Source: Terricaulis silvestris | GTDB lineage: Bacteria > Pseudomonadota > Alphaproteobacteria > Caulobacterales > Aquidulcibacteraceae | NCBI RefSeq assembly: GCF_009792355.1 | Contig: NZ_CP047045.1 | Coordinates: forward strand, 3,188,501-3,252,500 | Length of the DNA stretch: 64,000 nucleotides | Reading direction: 5' to 3' | Shown here: in pieces, positions 7,614-15,806 of the stretch | Layout: each line of letters begins with the position of its first letter | How positions within the stretch are numbered: the first letter of the stretch is position 1 | Notes under the pieces: generated by a model | Databases searched by the model: none | What the model was told of the DNA's origin: nothing | The model's input: the letters and a program-made list of their open reading frames with translations, nothing else | Translations under genes and position numbers: made by a program

Positions 7614-8387
7614 TCACATCGCCGTCATGCCGCCATCGACGACCAGCTCGCTGCCCGTCATAAACGCCGCTTTGTCCGACGCCAGAAACGCCACCGCGTT
7701 TGCAACATCGATGTCGCGCCCCAATCGCCCCATCGGGTGAAACGCGGCAAAGCGTTCCATCATGTCATTGACGCCGCTCGCGCCCGCCATCTGCTCGGCC
7801 GCGTCGGTCATCATCTGCGTGTTGATGATGCCGGGGTGCACCGAGTTCACGCGCACCTTCTGCCCAGCCCGCGCACACTCCAGCGCCGCCGCCTTCGTCA
7901 TCAGCCGCACCGCGCCCTTTGAGGCATTGTAGGCCAGCGTCATCGGCGCGCCGACAAGCCCCGCCACCGACGACAGGTTCACGATAGACCCGCCGCCATC
8001 CCATTTCTCAGCTCGCTCGGCGATGACCGGAATGGCGTGCTTCAGCCCGAGAAACACGCCCTCGACGTTCACCTGCTGCATCTTGCGGAAGCTTTCCAGC
8101 GTCTCCATCGCCAGCGGCTTGGCCCAAAAGATGCCGGCGTTGTTGACGAGGATATCGAGCCCGCCGAACGTCTCCTTCGCGAACGTTATGGCCGCGATCC
8201 ATTCATCTTCGCTAGTGACGTCATGCTTCACGAACGCGCCGTCGATGGCGTTCGCCGTCTCGCGGCCATCGCTTACGTCGCTCACGACAACCTTCGCGCC
8301 CTTCTCCGCCAACGCCTTCGCCGCCGCGGCGCCCAGCCCTCGCGCGCCGCCTGTCACCAACGCCACGCGCCCTGCAAGTTCGCTCAT
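7614..8387 (-). CDS. Short-chain dehydrogenase/reductase (classical SDR)
   Basis: This 257-residue NAD(P)-dependent oxidoreductase has the full classical SDR signature. TGGARGLG near residue 12 is the Rossmann glycine motif, DILVNNAG the structural motif, and a catalytic Ser (NLSSVAGLVG) precedes YNASK with its Tyr-x-x-x-Lys pair. The C-terminus VVDGGMTAM is typical. An acidic residue after the second strand (VVVSDVSDG) suggests NAD preference. The start at 8387 is preceded by a strong GGGAGGA site; the longer open frame upstream is not needed. Overall it resembles hydroxysteroid or cyclohexanol dehydrogenase-like SDRs, but the substrate cannot be read from sequence. Confidence 0.88.
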   Translation of the reverse strand: MSELAGRVALVTGGARGLGAAAAKALAEKGAKVVVSDVSDGRETANAIDGAFVKHDVTSEDEWIAAITFAKETFGGLDILVNNAGIFWAKPLAMETLESFRKMQQVNVEGVFLGLKHAIPVIAERAEKWDGGGSIVNLSSVAGLVGAPMTLAYNASKGAVRLMTKAAALECARAGQKVRVNSVHPGIINTQMMTDAAEQMAGASGVNDMMERFAAFHPMGRLGRDIDVANAVAFLASDKAAFMTGSELVVDGGMTAM

Positions 8388-8433
8388 GTGTTCCTCCCTG
8401 CGCGGGAGATTGCACGCTCGACGCGGCGTAGCG

Positions 8434-9912
8434 CTAGGCCTTTTGCGGTTCGTCGTCGATTGCGACCGCGTTGGCCGCCATCGCGTCAATCGCCGGCGCG
8501 CCCGCGCCGGTGTCGGGCGCTTCTTCGACATGCGCCGGCCCCATCCGCGATTTACGCCATCCGCCCCAGCGATAATACGCAACGGAGAGCAGCATCGACG
8601 TCATCATGCTGACCGCGAAGCTCCACCAGATCGCATCTGCGCCCCAGTAGGGCTGCAGCAACACCGCAAAACTTATGCGCACAACGAAAAGCGAGAACGC
8701 CATGATCAGTAATGGCGGCGTCACGGCGCCCGTCGCGCGCACGACGCCGAACAGCACGAACATCACGCCGAACCCGACATAGGCCCAGGCCCCGATATTG
8801 TTGATGTGCTCAGCCAGCGCGATGGCTTCCGGATTGCCCGGCAGGAACAGCTGCACCAAGTAAGGATCGACAATGTAGAGCACCACGATCAGCGCCCCCG
8901 TCAGCGCAACATTGACGCCGACTCCGGAGCGCGCCGTCGCGTCCACTCGGTCCCAGCGCTTGGCGCCCACGTTCTGCGCAGCGAACGACGACACCCCCAT
9001 CCCGATCGCCATCGCCGGCATCTGCAGATAAGTCCACAACTGCATCGCGACGGCGTAAGCGGCCGCCGTTTGCGCGCCATAGCTATTGATCATCGCCATC
9101 ATCACGACGGCCGAAATCGAAACGACGAGCATCTGCGCACCCATCGGCAAACCCTTGACCACCAGCGTCTTCATGATCGCCGGATCGGGCTTCAGAAAGT
9201 GCCACTCGCCGCGGTAAAGCACGATCTCCGACTTGCGCCAGTAGAGATACGCCACCATCACCACCATCGAGATCGCTTGCGACAGCAAAGTCGCCATCGC
9301 GGCGCCGGCAATGCCCATCTCCGGCAGCGGCCCGACGCCAAGGATCAGCAGCGGGTTGAACGCAATGTCGAGCCCGACAGCCAGGATCGAAAACCGGAAC
9401 GGCGTCTTCGCATCGCCCGCGCCGCGCTGGATCATGATCAGCAGCGCCGAGACGAACATGAACGGCAGCGACAAGAAGATCACCCGCAGATACGTCACCG
9501 CCAGCGGCGTCACTTCCGGCGGCGTTTGCATCAGCCGCAGGATCGGCTCGCTCAAAGTGTAGCCGGCGATCGCCGTGACCGCGGAGAGGATGATGAAAAA
9601 CGTCATCGCCGTGCCGACGATGCGCTTCACCTCGTCCGGTTTCTTCGCGCCCACCGCCTGGCCAACCAGGATCGTCGCCGCCATGCCGACGCCGAACACC
9701 GCGCCCAGCATGAAGATCAGAATGAGCGTCGCGTTGGCCGTCGCCGTCAGCGCCTGCTCGCCCAACAGCCGCCCGACCCAGATCGCATTCACCGACCCGT
9801 TCAGCGACTGCAACACACTGGTGCCAAGCACCGGCAGCGAGAACATAACGAGCGTGCGGGTAATCGGTCCCTGTGTGAGATCGACGTGGCGAAGTTTCGG
9901 AGTGCTGGCCAT
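8434..9912 (-). CDS. MATE-family multidrug/Na+ (H+) antiporter
   Basis: A 492-residue inner-membrane exporter with about twelve helices in two homologous halves. The N-terminal segment TQGPITRTLVMFSLPVLGTS and the loop GQAVGAKKPDEVKRIV are typical of MATE proteins, which expel cationic drugs or metabolites using a Na+ or H+ gradient. The second half repeats the pattern (AAQNVGAKRWDRVDATARSG). The C-terminal ~45 residues are a hydrophilic tail with acidic and Ala-rich sequence. It lies 46 bases upstream of the SDR on the same strand and may share its transcript. No clear Shine-Dalgarno precedes the ATG at 9912. Confidence 0.9.
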   Translation of the reverse strand: MASTPKLRHVDLTQGPITRTLVMFSLPVLGTSVLQSLNGSVNAIWVGRLLGEQALTATANATLILIFMLGAVFGVGMAATILVGQAVGAKKPDEVKRIVGTAMTFFIILSAVTAIAGYTLSEPILRLMQTPPEVTPLAVTYLRVIFLSLPFMFVSALLIMIQRGAGDAKTPFRFSILAVGLDIAFNPLLILGVGPLPEMGIAGAAMATLLSQAISMVVMVAYLYWRKSEIVLYRGEWHFLKPDPAIMKTLVVKGLPMGAQMLVVSISAVVMMAMINSYGAQTAAAYAVAMQLWTYLQMPAMAIGMGVSSFAAQNVGAKRWDRVDATARSGVGVNVALTGALIVVLYIVDPYLVQLFLPGNPEAIALAEHINNIGAWAYVGFGVMFVLFGVVRATGAVTPPLLIMAFSLFVVRISFAVLLQPYWGADAIWWSFAVSMMTSMLLSVAYYRWGGWRKSRMGPAHVEEAPDTGAGAPAIDAMAANAVAIDDEPQKA

Positions 9913-9976
9913 GGCGCGCTAGCTAGTCCGAACCGCGCGCCGCGCCAATTCTGGTAATTCGGCCAAGGCGCCCTAT

Positions 9977-10561
9977 CTATTCTATGAGGCAGGGACGGCG
10001 CGGCCTCACTTCCCCACAGCTCAACCACCTTAAGCTGGCGCGTAGCGCTGCAGCACGGCTCTCAAGCAGACGCAGCGGTCTTCGCCTACTGTCCTCGGCG
10101 AAGAGCGGCGTGCCCGCCCCAAGCAAAATGGGATACTGGATCAACCGTATCTCATCGAGTTGATCCATCAGTGCTTGAGCCGCACCAGCGCCGGCATAGA
10201 GCGCGATCGGCCGCTTCGCGTCGCGTTTTAGCCGCGGCACGTCTTCGGCGCGAATTGCGTGCGAATTGTTCCAGCCGGTCTCCTCGCCGCCATGAGTCAG
10301 CACATACTTCGGCATCCGGTTCATCAGCTCCGCTTGCGCCTTCAACTCGTCCGACGCGCCTTTCTGCTCGCCCGCCGTCGGCCAGAATTCCGCGAGCAGC
10401 TTGTGCGCCGTCTTGCCGAAGATCATCCCGTCCACGCCGCGTAACACGTCAGTCATGAACGGATCGATCGAGGGGTCTTCAATCATCCAGCCAATGTCGT
10501 GATTGGCGTCTTCGATGTAGCCATCGAGCGAGGTTGCGATTTGCAGGAAGAGCTGCGCCAT
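9977..10561 (-). CDS. DHFR/RibD-C-like reductase with apparent C-terminal frameshift
   Basis: The protein opens MAQLFLQIATSLDGYIED, the N-terminus of the dihydrofolate-reductase-like RibD C-terminal family of NADPH-dependent reductases. The body is normal through DEIRLIQYPILLGAGTPLF and PLRLLESR. The usual family ending, roughly 'gVVLQRYAPA', is missing in this frame. It appears in the neighbouring frame as VLQRYAPA with a TAA stop at 10030-10032. The annotated frame instead runs on with an Arg-rich tail to 9977. This indicates a small deletion or sequencing error near 10048-10060. The start at 10561 was chosen for its GGAAG site. The substrate is unknown; activity may be lost. Confidence 0.7.
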   Translation of the reverse strand: MAQLFLQIATSLDGYIEDANHDIGWMIEDPSIDPFMTDVLRGVDGMIFGKTAHKLLAEFWPTAGEQKGASDELKAQAELMNRMPKYVLTHGGEETGWNNSHAIRAEDVPRLKRDAKRPIALYAGAGAAQALMDQLDEIRLIQYPILLGAGTPLFAEDSRRRPLRLLESRAAALRASLRWLSCGEVRPRRPCLIE

Positions 10562-10702
10562 AGCTTCCGAACCCAGCGCCGGCGCGCCGGTTCCGGAAAC
10601 TTCTTGCATTCCCGCTGGATTACCCTATTTGCAGCCGCGTCTCGTGTCGGCGGAGCGTCCGCGAGACGGTTTAGCTCGACGCCGCCCATAGGAGCACCTC
10701 CC

Positions 10703-11758
10703 ATGGCTGACGCCAAAATCGACTCGAACCGCAAAGCGGAACTTCTCTCCAGCCCCGTTGAGCACATCGACATCGCGTCGTTCGACGCGCGCCCGATCAT
10801 CGACGCGTGGGGCAAGATGAGCTTCACTTCACGCGATGCTGCACGAGCGGCCGCGATTCTCAACATGGCGCTCGAAGATCAGAAGTGCTCGACCTGGCTG
10901 ATCATGGCCGGCTCCACCGGCGCGGGTGGGTGTCTCCACGTCTGGCGCGACATGGTCGAGTACAACATGGCCGACGCCATCGTCGCCACCGGCGCCTGCA
11001 TCATCGACATGGATTTCCTCGAAGCGCTCGGCTTCAAGCACTACCAAGCCAAGGAAATCCCGAACGACAACACGCTGCGCTCGCTCTACATCGACCGCAT
11101 CTACGACACCTACATCGACGAAGAAGAGCTGCAGAACGTCGACGGCACGATCTACGAGATCTGCGAGATGCTCGAGCCGCGCCCGTACACGTCGCGCGAG
11201 TTCATCTATGAGCTCGGCAAGTGGCTCGCCAACGGGAACGCCAAGAAAAAAGATTCGCTGATCCAGCGCGCTTACGAAAAGGGCGTGCCGATCTTCGTGC
11301 CGGCGTTCTCCGATTGCTCGGCCGGCTTCGGCATCGTCAAGCACCAGGTCGAGCGCCGAAAAGCCGGCAAACCCTATCTCACCATCGATAGCGGCGGCGA
11401 CTTCCGCGAGCTGACCGAGATCAAACTCGCCGCCGGCACCACCGCCCTCTTCATGGTCGGCGGCGGCGTGCCGAAGAACTTCGCGCAAGACACCGTCGTC
11501 TGCGCCGAAATCCTCGGCCACCACGACGTCGAAGTGCACAAATACGCCGTGCAGATCACGGTGGCGGATGTGCGCGACGGCGCCTGCTCCTCCTCAACGC
11601 TGCAAGAAGCCGCCAGCTGGGGCAAAGTCAGCACCGTGCACGAGCAAATGGTGTTCGCGGAAGCGACATCGGTTGCGCCGATTATCGTCAGCGACGCGTA
11701 TCACCGTGGCGGCTGGAAAAAACGCGAAGCGCGGAATTGGGCGAAGCTGTTCGCGTAA
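10703..11758 (+). CDS. Deoxyhypusine-synthase-like protein (bacterial polyamine enzyme)
   Basis: A 351-residue protein of the deoxyhypusine synthase family. The NAD-binding features GSTGAGG and the late SWGKV, with the catalytic lysine at K308 (the position of the lysine that forms the butyl-imine intermediate), are both present. Bacteria lack eIF5A, so the true substrate is expected to be a small amine. Family members in bacteria are proposed to make homospermidine- or guanidino-polyamine-type products. The start at 10703 has GGAG upstream; the longer frame back to 10499 overlaps the divergent reductase gene and is rejected. It adds a second polyamine-type enzyme to a window that already holds ornithine decarboxylase. 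Confidence 0.85.
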   Translation: MADAKIDSNRKAELLSSPVEHIDIASFDARPIIDAWGKMSFTSRDAARAAAILNMALEDQKCSTWLIMAGSTGAGGCLHVWRDMVEYNMADAIVATGACIIDMDFLEALGFKHYQAKEIPNDNTLRSLYIDRIYDTYIDEEELQNVDGTIYEICEMLEPRPYTSREFIYELGKWLANGNAKKKDSLIQRAYEKGVPIFVPAFSDCSAGFGIVKHQVERRKAGKPYLTIDSGGDFRELTEIKLAAGTTALFMVGGGVPKNFAQDTVVCAEILGHHDVEVHKYAVQITVADVRDGACSSSTLQEAASWGKVSTVHEQMVFAEATSVAPIIVSDAYHRGGWKKREARNWAKLFA

Positions 11759-11767
11759 CTACGTCGC

Positions 11768-11897
11768 CCCCTCTCGCTCCCTTGGGAGGGAGAGGGTTGG
11801 GATGAGGGTGGAGCGCCGAGTCCGAACGATTAGCGCTCGTACATTTGCCGACGGAGCCGCCCCCTCACCCTGCCCTCTCCCCTCTCGGGGAAGAGGG
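11768..11897. repeat. Intergenic inverted-repeat element, CCCTCTC family (copy 1)
   Basis: Two hairpins built from CCCTCTC/GAGAGGG-like arms (11768-11796 and 11873-11897) enclose a short spacer between the deoxyhypusine-synthase-like gene and its downstream terminator. The same arm sequence recurs at 13467-13614, 38255-38376, 40979-41100 and 45959-45981, always between genes. This resembles REP/BIME-type repeats. No gene is seen inside it. Confidence 0.7.
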
Positions 11898-11912
11898 TTC
11901 TAACGAGAAACG

Positions 11913-11944
11913 AAGGCCGCTCCGAAAGGAGCGGCCTTTTTTTT
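11913..11944 (+). terminator. Strong rho-independent terminator
   Basis: An 11-bp stem, AAGGCCGCTCC (11913-11923) with GGAGCGGCCTT (11928-11938), has a GAAA loop and runs into an eight-T tract on the plus strand. It ends the plus-strand transcript from 10703. Its minus-strand reading also ends in TTCGTTTC, so it may also serve the convergent gene stopping at 11953. A near-identical stem recurs at 15288-15313. Confidence 0.9.
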
Positions 11945-11952
11945 CGAAACTC

Positions 11953-12756
11953 TCACTGCGGCAATTGCTGCGAGGCCGCCCCATTGCTGGGCGAAATGAA
12001 GATCGGTGCTGTCTCAGGTGCGGCAACTGGTTGCGGAAGCTCTTCTTCCCGCGGGAGCGTCGGTTCGAAGACTTCAATCGCCCTGCTCGCAGCGTTGGCC
12101 GCCCGCAAGTCACCAATGTCAAGGCTCCGTGCAGCCTTCCTCGCCTTGTCGGAAAGCGTTCTGAAGTCATCGTGATGCTTGCCGAGAACGTCGTAGAACT
12201 TGATTCTTTCCCACCATTCCGGCGATCGACGAGTGTGGTTGCCGATCGAGCGCTGAGCGTTGCCGTCTCGCAAAGAGAGCGCGAGGCGGAGCTTGATGTA
12301 AGCCTTGTCCCACCGCGTATCGACAAAATCATTCTTGTCTTCGGGCGTTTCCAGAAGCACAAGCTGATCATCGAGAAGATGACCTGCAGACATCATCTGC
12401 AAGCGCACTATTTTCTTCAGCTCGCGCTCTGACTCCATCGCGGCCGCTTGCATGCGCGTTTCAATTCTGACGCATGTATCTTCAGCGCGCTTAGCCGCGT
12501 CTTGAACATTTTGAAGCTGCTCACCGAACAATAGCGGCACAAGCACCGCCGCCCACGCAGCGCCAAACAGGAAAACCACCTGCGCGAGCACCGCAGCGTG
12601 AGCGTCGCTTAAATTTTCCCAGTAAGGGGTAAGCCAGCCTGTATAGAGGCCATAGGCAATGCCCCCAACGGCCGCTGATGTCAGCAGCGTGAGGACCACA
12701 AATAGTGCGATTAGAAATACTGGCTTCTTCGGCGCGACCGATACCTGCTCGCTCAC
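11953..12756 (-). CDS. Membrane-anchored coiled-coil protein, function unknown
   Basis: This 267-residue protein has two N-terminal membrane helices (residues ~13-38 and ~53-77), then a charged, helical cytoplasmic or periplasmic region with coiled-coil character (LQNVQDAAKRAEDTCVRIET). It ends in a Pro/Glu/Ala-rich tail. It begins with GTG at 12756 behind a clear GGGAGG site. No known domain was recognised. It stands alone between two terminator- or repeat-bearing gaps. Two helices plus a coiled coil could fit a scaffold or sensor, but no function can be assigned. Confidence 0.65.
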   Translation of the reverse strand: MSEQVSVAPKKPVFLIALFVVLTLLTSAAVGGIAYGLYTGWLTPYWENLSDAHAAVLAQVVFLFGAAWAAVLVPLLFGEQLQNVQDAAKRAEDTCVRIETRMQAAAMESERELKKIVRLQMMSAGHLLDDQLVLLETPEDKNDFVDTRWDKAYIKLRLALSLRDGNAQRSIGNHTRRSPEWWERIKFYDVLGKHHDDFRTLSDKARKAARSLDIGDLRAANAASRAIEVFEPTLPREEELPQPVAAPETAPIFISPSNGAASQQLPQ

Positions 12757-12880
12757 GGTTGCCTCCCAATTTGGCTCGTCCGCAGACGAGAGACCACACC
12801 CGCCACGATTGCAGTCCCAATTCGGGTCAGTTGCAACAGAAAGTTGCCGGAACGGTAAGTGGGCTGGGCGAGTAGCGCCC

Positions 12881-13423
12881 CTAAGCCGGCGCGTACGTCA
12901 GCTTCAGCGCCTGCTCCCCAATCGGCTCACTCCGCACCAGCCGCAGCTTCGGCGTCACGCCAGCGAAGAACGGTTCGCCGTGCCCGAGCACGACGGGATG
13001 CAGAAAGACGTGATACGCGTCGATCAGGCCAAGCTTCGCCAGGCTCGCCGCGAGTTTCGGCCCGCCCACTTCGATCTCACCGTCGCGCTCGGTCTTCAGC
13101 TTGCGGATCGCTGTTTCGAAATCTTCGCTGATGAGCGTCGCGTTCGGGCCAACGTCCTTCAGCGATTTCGACACGACCCATTTCGGCATCGCGCGCCACG
13201 CCTCCGCGAACGCGCGCAGATCGTCTTGCGCCCGACCATCCTGGTTCCAACCGTCGCCATCCCAGTAGCGCATGAGCTCGTACAGGCGCGGCCCGTATAT
13301 GCTGCCGGCTGTCTTGCGCGTTTGCTCTATGAAATAGCGGAACAGCGCCGGATCAGGCGCGAACCTGTCGTAGTCGACGTACCCGTCTAGCGACATGTTC
13401 ATTCCAAAGACCAGCTTCGCCAT
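12881..13423 (-). CDS. Dihydrofolate-reductase-family protein (RibD C-terminal-like)
   Basis: An intact 180-residue member of the same reductase family as the damaged gene at 9977. It opens MAKLVFGMNMSLDGYVDYD, has GEIEVGGPKLAASLAKLGLID in the NADPH-binding half, and closes with HPVVLGHGEPFF and ALKLTYAPA, the complete C-terminal strand missing from the other copy. The start at 13423 has GGAG nine bases upstream; an in-frame ATG four codons earlier overlaps that site. These stand-alone proteins probably reduce small heterocyclic or carbonyl substrates rather than acting in riboflavin synthesis. The substrate is unknown. Confidence 0.82.
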   Translation of the reverse strand: MAKLVFGMNMSLDGYVDYDRFAPDPALFRYFIEQTRKTAGSIYGPRLYELMRYWDGDGWNQDGRAQDDLRAFAEAWRAMPKWVVSKSLKDVGPNATLISEDFETAIRKLKTERDGEIEVGGPKLAASLAKLGLIDAYHVFLHPVVLGHGEPFFAGVTPKLRLVRSEPIGEQALKLTYAPA

Positions 13424-13466
13424 GCAAATCTCCACGTTCCGTATAACTCGAAACCGCGACGCGTTG

Positions 13467-13614
13467 GTCCTCTCCCCTTGTGGGAGAGGACAGCGTTTGC
13501 GTCAGCAAGCGCAGGTGAGGGGTACCGGCGCTGAACGCTCAGAATGCAGCACCAGCACCCCGCCTCTGACCTCCGCTTCGCTCCGGTCTGTCTCCGCCCA
13601 CAAGGGGCGGAGAC
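13467..13614. repeat. Intergenic inverted-repeat element, CCCTCTC family (copy 2)
   Basis: Two perfect 10-bp hairpins flank a ~100-base spacer: GTCCTCTCCC/GGGAGAGGAC (13467-13476, 13482-13491) and GTCTCCGCCC/GGGCGGAGAC (13590-13599, 13605-13614). Each loop is five bases, CTTGT and ACAAG, which are themselves complementary. The element fills the gap between the reductase gene and the convergent GST stop at 13618. Confidence 0.75.
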
Positions 13615-13617
13615 CAA

Positions 13618-14262
13618 TTACCGCGTGTTTTCCCACGCCGCCAACTGCGCCGCGAATGCGCGCTTGTAAGCTGGCCGCTCCTTGGCGCGGGCGACATAGG
13701 CCGCGAGATTCGGATACTCTTGCAGGATATCCGTTCCTTCCAACCGCCGTAGCACGTGCACCATGATAATATCGGCCGCGCTGAAGGCGCCATCGAGCCA
13801 TTCGCCGTCGCCAAAGCGCGCAGAGAGCTGGTTCAGCCGCCCGCGAATGCGCTCGTCGACCATGGCATAACGTTCACCCTGCCAACTCTTGCCATCCTCC
13901 GCATACTCGACGATTTCGCGATCGACGATCGGCGGCTCCACCGTGCTCAGCGCCGCGAACATCCACATCAACGCACGCGCCCGCGCATCAGCGTCTTTCG
14001 GCAGCAAACCAGGAAAGCGTTCAGCGATGTGCCACACGATCGCACCTGACTCGAATAGCGTGAGGTCGCGTTCTTCATAGGTCGGAATCTGCCCGAACGG
14101 ATTGCGCGCGATGTGCGCCTCTTCCTTGAACTTTTCCCACGGAACCAACCGCGCCTCATACGGCTGACCCACCTCCTCCAGCGCCCACCGCACGCGCATG
14201 TCTCGCGCCATGCCGGCGCCCTGATCGAGCGCGGCTGCAAAGGCGGTAATGGTGATGGTCAT
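13618..14262 (-). CDS. Glutathione S-transferase family protein
   Basis: A 214-residue two-domain GST-like protein. The thioredoxin-like N-terminal domain includes WALEEVGQPYEARLVPW, the cis-Pro region NPFGQIPTYEE, and DLTLFESGAIVWHIAE, whose Glu-Ser pair binds the gamma-glutamyl group of glutathione. An all-helical C-terminal domain follows, ending with the ADIIMVHVLRRLE and YPNLAAYVARAKERPAYKRA segments typical of the family. The start at 14262 is directly behind AAGGAGGAA; the open frame upstream to 14700 is not coding and overlaps the divergent VOC gene. The substrate is unknown; detoxification or thiol chemistry is likely. Confidence 0.9.
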   Translation of the reverse strand: MTITITAFAAALDQGAGMARDMRVRWALEEVGQPYEARLVPWEKFKEEAHIARNPFGQIPTYEERDLTLFESGAIVWHIAERFPGLLPKDADARARALMWMFAALSTVEPPIVDREIVEYAEDGKSWQGERYAMVDERIRGRLNQLSARFGDGEWLDGAFSAADIIMVHVLRRLEGTDILQEYPNLAAYVARAKERPAYKRAFAAQLAAWENTR

Positions 14263-14352
14263 GGGTTCCTCCTTGATCAGCCCAAGGACGGTCCAGAGGT
14301 ACCATTCCCGACACGGAGCGCTAGTTTTTCGAGGGAGCGAAAGGAGCCTCCC

Positions 14353-14826
14353 ATGAACAAGAACACCATCTGCCTCTGGTACAACGGCGACGCGGAAGAC
14401 GCCGCGCGTTTCTACGCCGAGATTTTCCCCAACACCCGCGTCGGAGCCGTGCAACGCGCGCCCAGCGACTACCCGGCCGGCAAACAGGGCGATGTGATCG
14501 TCGTTGAGTTCACAGTCGTCGGCATTCCTTGCATCGGCCTCAATGGCGGACCGACGTTTCCGCAGACGGAAGCCTTCTCCTTCCAGATCGAAACCGAGGA
14601 TCAAGCCGAAACCGACCGCTACTGGAACGCAATCGTCGGCCATGGCGGCAAGGAAAGCGAGTGCGGCTGGTGCAAGGACAAATGGGGCGTGAGCTGGCAA
14701 ATCACGCCGCGCACGTTGAACGAAGCCATGTCAGCCGGCGGCGCCGAAGCCAAGCGCGCGTTCGACGCGATGATGAAGATGAAAAAGATCGACGTCGCCA
14801 AGATCGACGCCGCGCGGAGGGGCTGA
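14353..14826 (+). CDS. VOC-superfamily (PhnB/3-demethylubiquinone-methyltransferase-like) protein
   Basis: This 157-residue protein has the paired beta-alpha-beta-beta-beta modules of the vicinal oxygen chelate fold. AEDAARFYAEIFPNTRVG is the characteristic PhnB-like opening, and DKWGVSWQITPRTLNEAM is the conserved ending of this subfamily. Despite the '3-demethylubiquinone methyltransferase' label often applied, such proteins lack a SAM site and their activity is unproven. The start at 14353 follows AAGGAG. It is divergent from the GST and precedes a GFA-domain gene by 49 bases, so the two plus-strand genes probably form a small operon. Confidence 0.85.
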   Translation: MNKNTICLWYNGDAEDAARFYAEIFPNTRVGAVQRAPSDYPAGKQGDVIVVEFTVVGIPCIGLNGGPTFPQTEAFSFQIETEDQAETDRYWNAIVGHGGKESECGWCKDKWGVSWQITPRTLNEAMSAGGAEAKRAFDAMMKMKKIDVAKIDAARRG

Positions 14827-14875
14827 CGCGTCGCGCTCCTGCGGCTATGACGTAGACTGGTTGCAGGAGAAAGCC

Positions 14876-15283
14876 ATGGCGCTCAAGACCTACCACGGCA
14901 GCTGTCATTGCGGCGCGATCCGCTACGAGGCCGACATCGATCTCACCCAAGGCGCGGGCAAGTGCAATTGCACTTATTGTCTGAAGGCGCGTGCGTGGAC
15001 GACATTCATGAAGCCCGAGGCGTTTCGCGTGATTGCGGGGGAAGATCACGCGGTGAGCTACCACAAGCACGATCAGGCGCCGGTCAAATTCCATTGCCCC
15101 ACCTGCGGCGTGCACGTCTATGGCCGCGGTGACGCCGATTATATGGGTGGGCCTTTCGTTAGCGTGTTCGTTGCCACGCTGGACGACGCAACGCCGGAGG
15201 AACTCGCCGCCACGCCGGTGCGCTTCTCCGACGGACTGCACAACAATTGGCAAAACCCGCCCGCCATCACGGGCTATCTCTAA
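14876..15283 (+). CDS. GFA/CENP-V-domain zinc protein
   Basis: A 135-residue protein of the glutathione-dependent formaldehyde-activating (GFA) family. Zinc ligands are visible as GSCHCGAIRY near residue 10, CNCTYC near residue 35 and HCPTCGVHVYG near residue 75, the usual arrangement of two zinc sites. The start was placed at ATG 14876, seven bases after AGGAG, rather than the TTG fifteen bases upstream. Most family members are not proven to act on formaldehyde; a thiol-adduct or carbon-sulfur lyase role is possible. Neighbours include a VOC and a GST protein, a plausible thiol-detoxification group. Confidence 0.85.
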   Translation: MALKTYHGSCHCGAIRYEADIDLTQGAGKCNCTYCLKARAWTTFMKPEAFRVIAGEDHAVSYHKHDQAPVKFHCPTCGVHVYGRGDADYMGGPFVSVFVATLDDATPEELAATPVRFSDGLHNNWQNPPAITGYL

Positions 15284-15287
15284 AGTC

Positions 15288-15313
15288 GAGGCCGCTCCGA
15301 ATGGAGCGGCCTC
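15288..15313. terminator. Convergent-gene hairpin, probable bidirectional terminator
   Basis: GAGGCCGCTCC (15288-15298) pairs perfectly with GGAGCGGCCTC (15303-15313) across a GAAT loop, between the GFA stop and the convergent stop at 15335. The T-tract is poor on both strands. The arms match the strong terminator at 11913-11938 almost base for base. Confidence 0.65.
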
Positions 15314-15334
15314 AATCATCTCACGACGCTTTCG

Positions 15335-15730
15335 TTACGCGCTCTTGCCGTCCTGCAGAAACGCCTCGCTGTGCGCGTGACATTCCCAGCCATTGGCGCC
15401 GCGCACCCACGTTGAGCTATCCGCCGCGTGGAGTTCCTGCTTTTTGCCGTCCATCGTGACCTTCTGCTTCACCGTGTACGCAATGATCGCGACGTCAGGC
15501 GCCGGCGTGACGACTTCGACGTCGTCGAACTCGTACGATTCCAGCGTCCAATGACCGTCCTCGGTCATCTTGCCCATCTTGTCCTTGGAGATCGTGGTAA
15601 CGCCGCGCATGCCCGTGGTGAGCGATGTCTTGCCTGAAAGCTGCGACGTGCGCTGGCCGTCCTTGCGCTTCATCGCTTCCCAGTACGACGTTTCCAGCGC
15701 GATGATTTCTTCCTTGGTCGCATTTGTCAT
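15335..15730 (-). CDS. SnoaL/DUF4440-like NTF2-fold protein
   Basis: A 131-residue single-domain protein with the cone-shaped NTF2-like pattern. An N-terminal helix (EEIIALETSYWEAMKRKDGQ) is followed by alternating strands (HWTLESYEFDDVEVVTP, VAIIAYTVKQKVTMDG) and STWVRGANGWECHAHSEA, a common ending in DUF4440/SnoaL-like families. No secretion signal is present in the chosen frame. The start at 15730 has GGAGCAA upstream. Such proteins serve as small enzymes or ligand-binding modules; nothing here decides which. Confidence 0.75.
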   Translation of the reverse strand: MTNATKEEIIALETSYWEAMKRKDGQRTSQLSGKTSLTTGMRGVTTISKDKMGKMTEDGHWTLESYEFDDVEVVTPAPDVAIIAYTVKQKVTMDGKKQELHAADSSTWVRGANGWECHAHSEAFLQDGKSA

Positions 15731-15806
15731 GTGTTGCTCCTGGATGCCTCCATGGAGAACCGCGCTTGATCCGGCCAGTTCCGCCAATCGCCGAGGTTCC
15801 GTGCGC

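Noticed and set aside
10499-10702. Upstream extension of the deoxyhypusine-synthase-like gene
   Set aside because: It overlaps the divergent reductase gene, and the GGAG site is next to ATG 10703.
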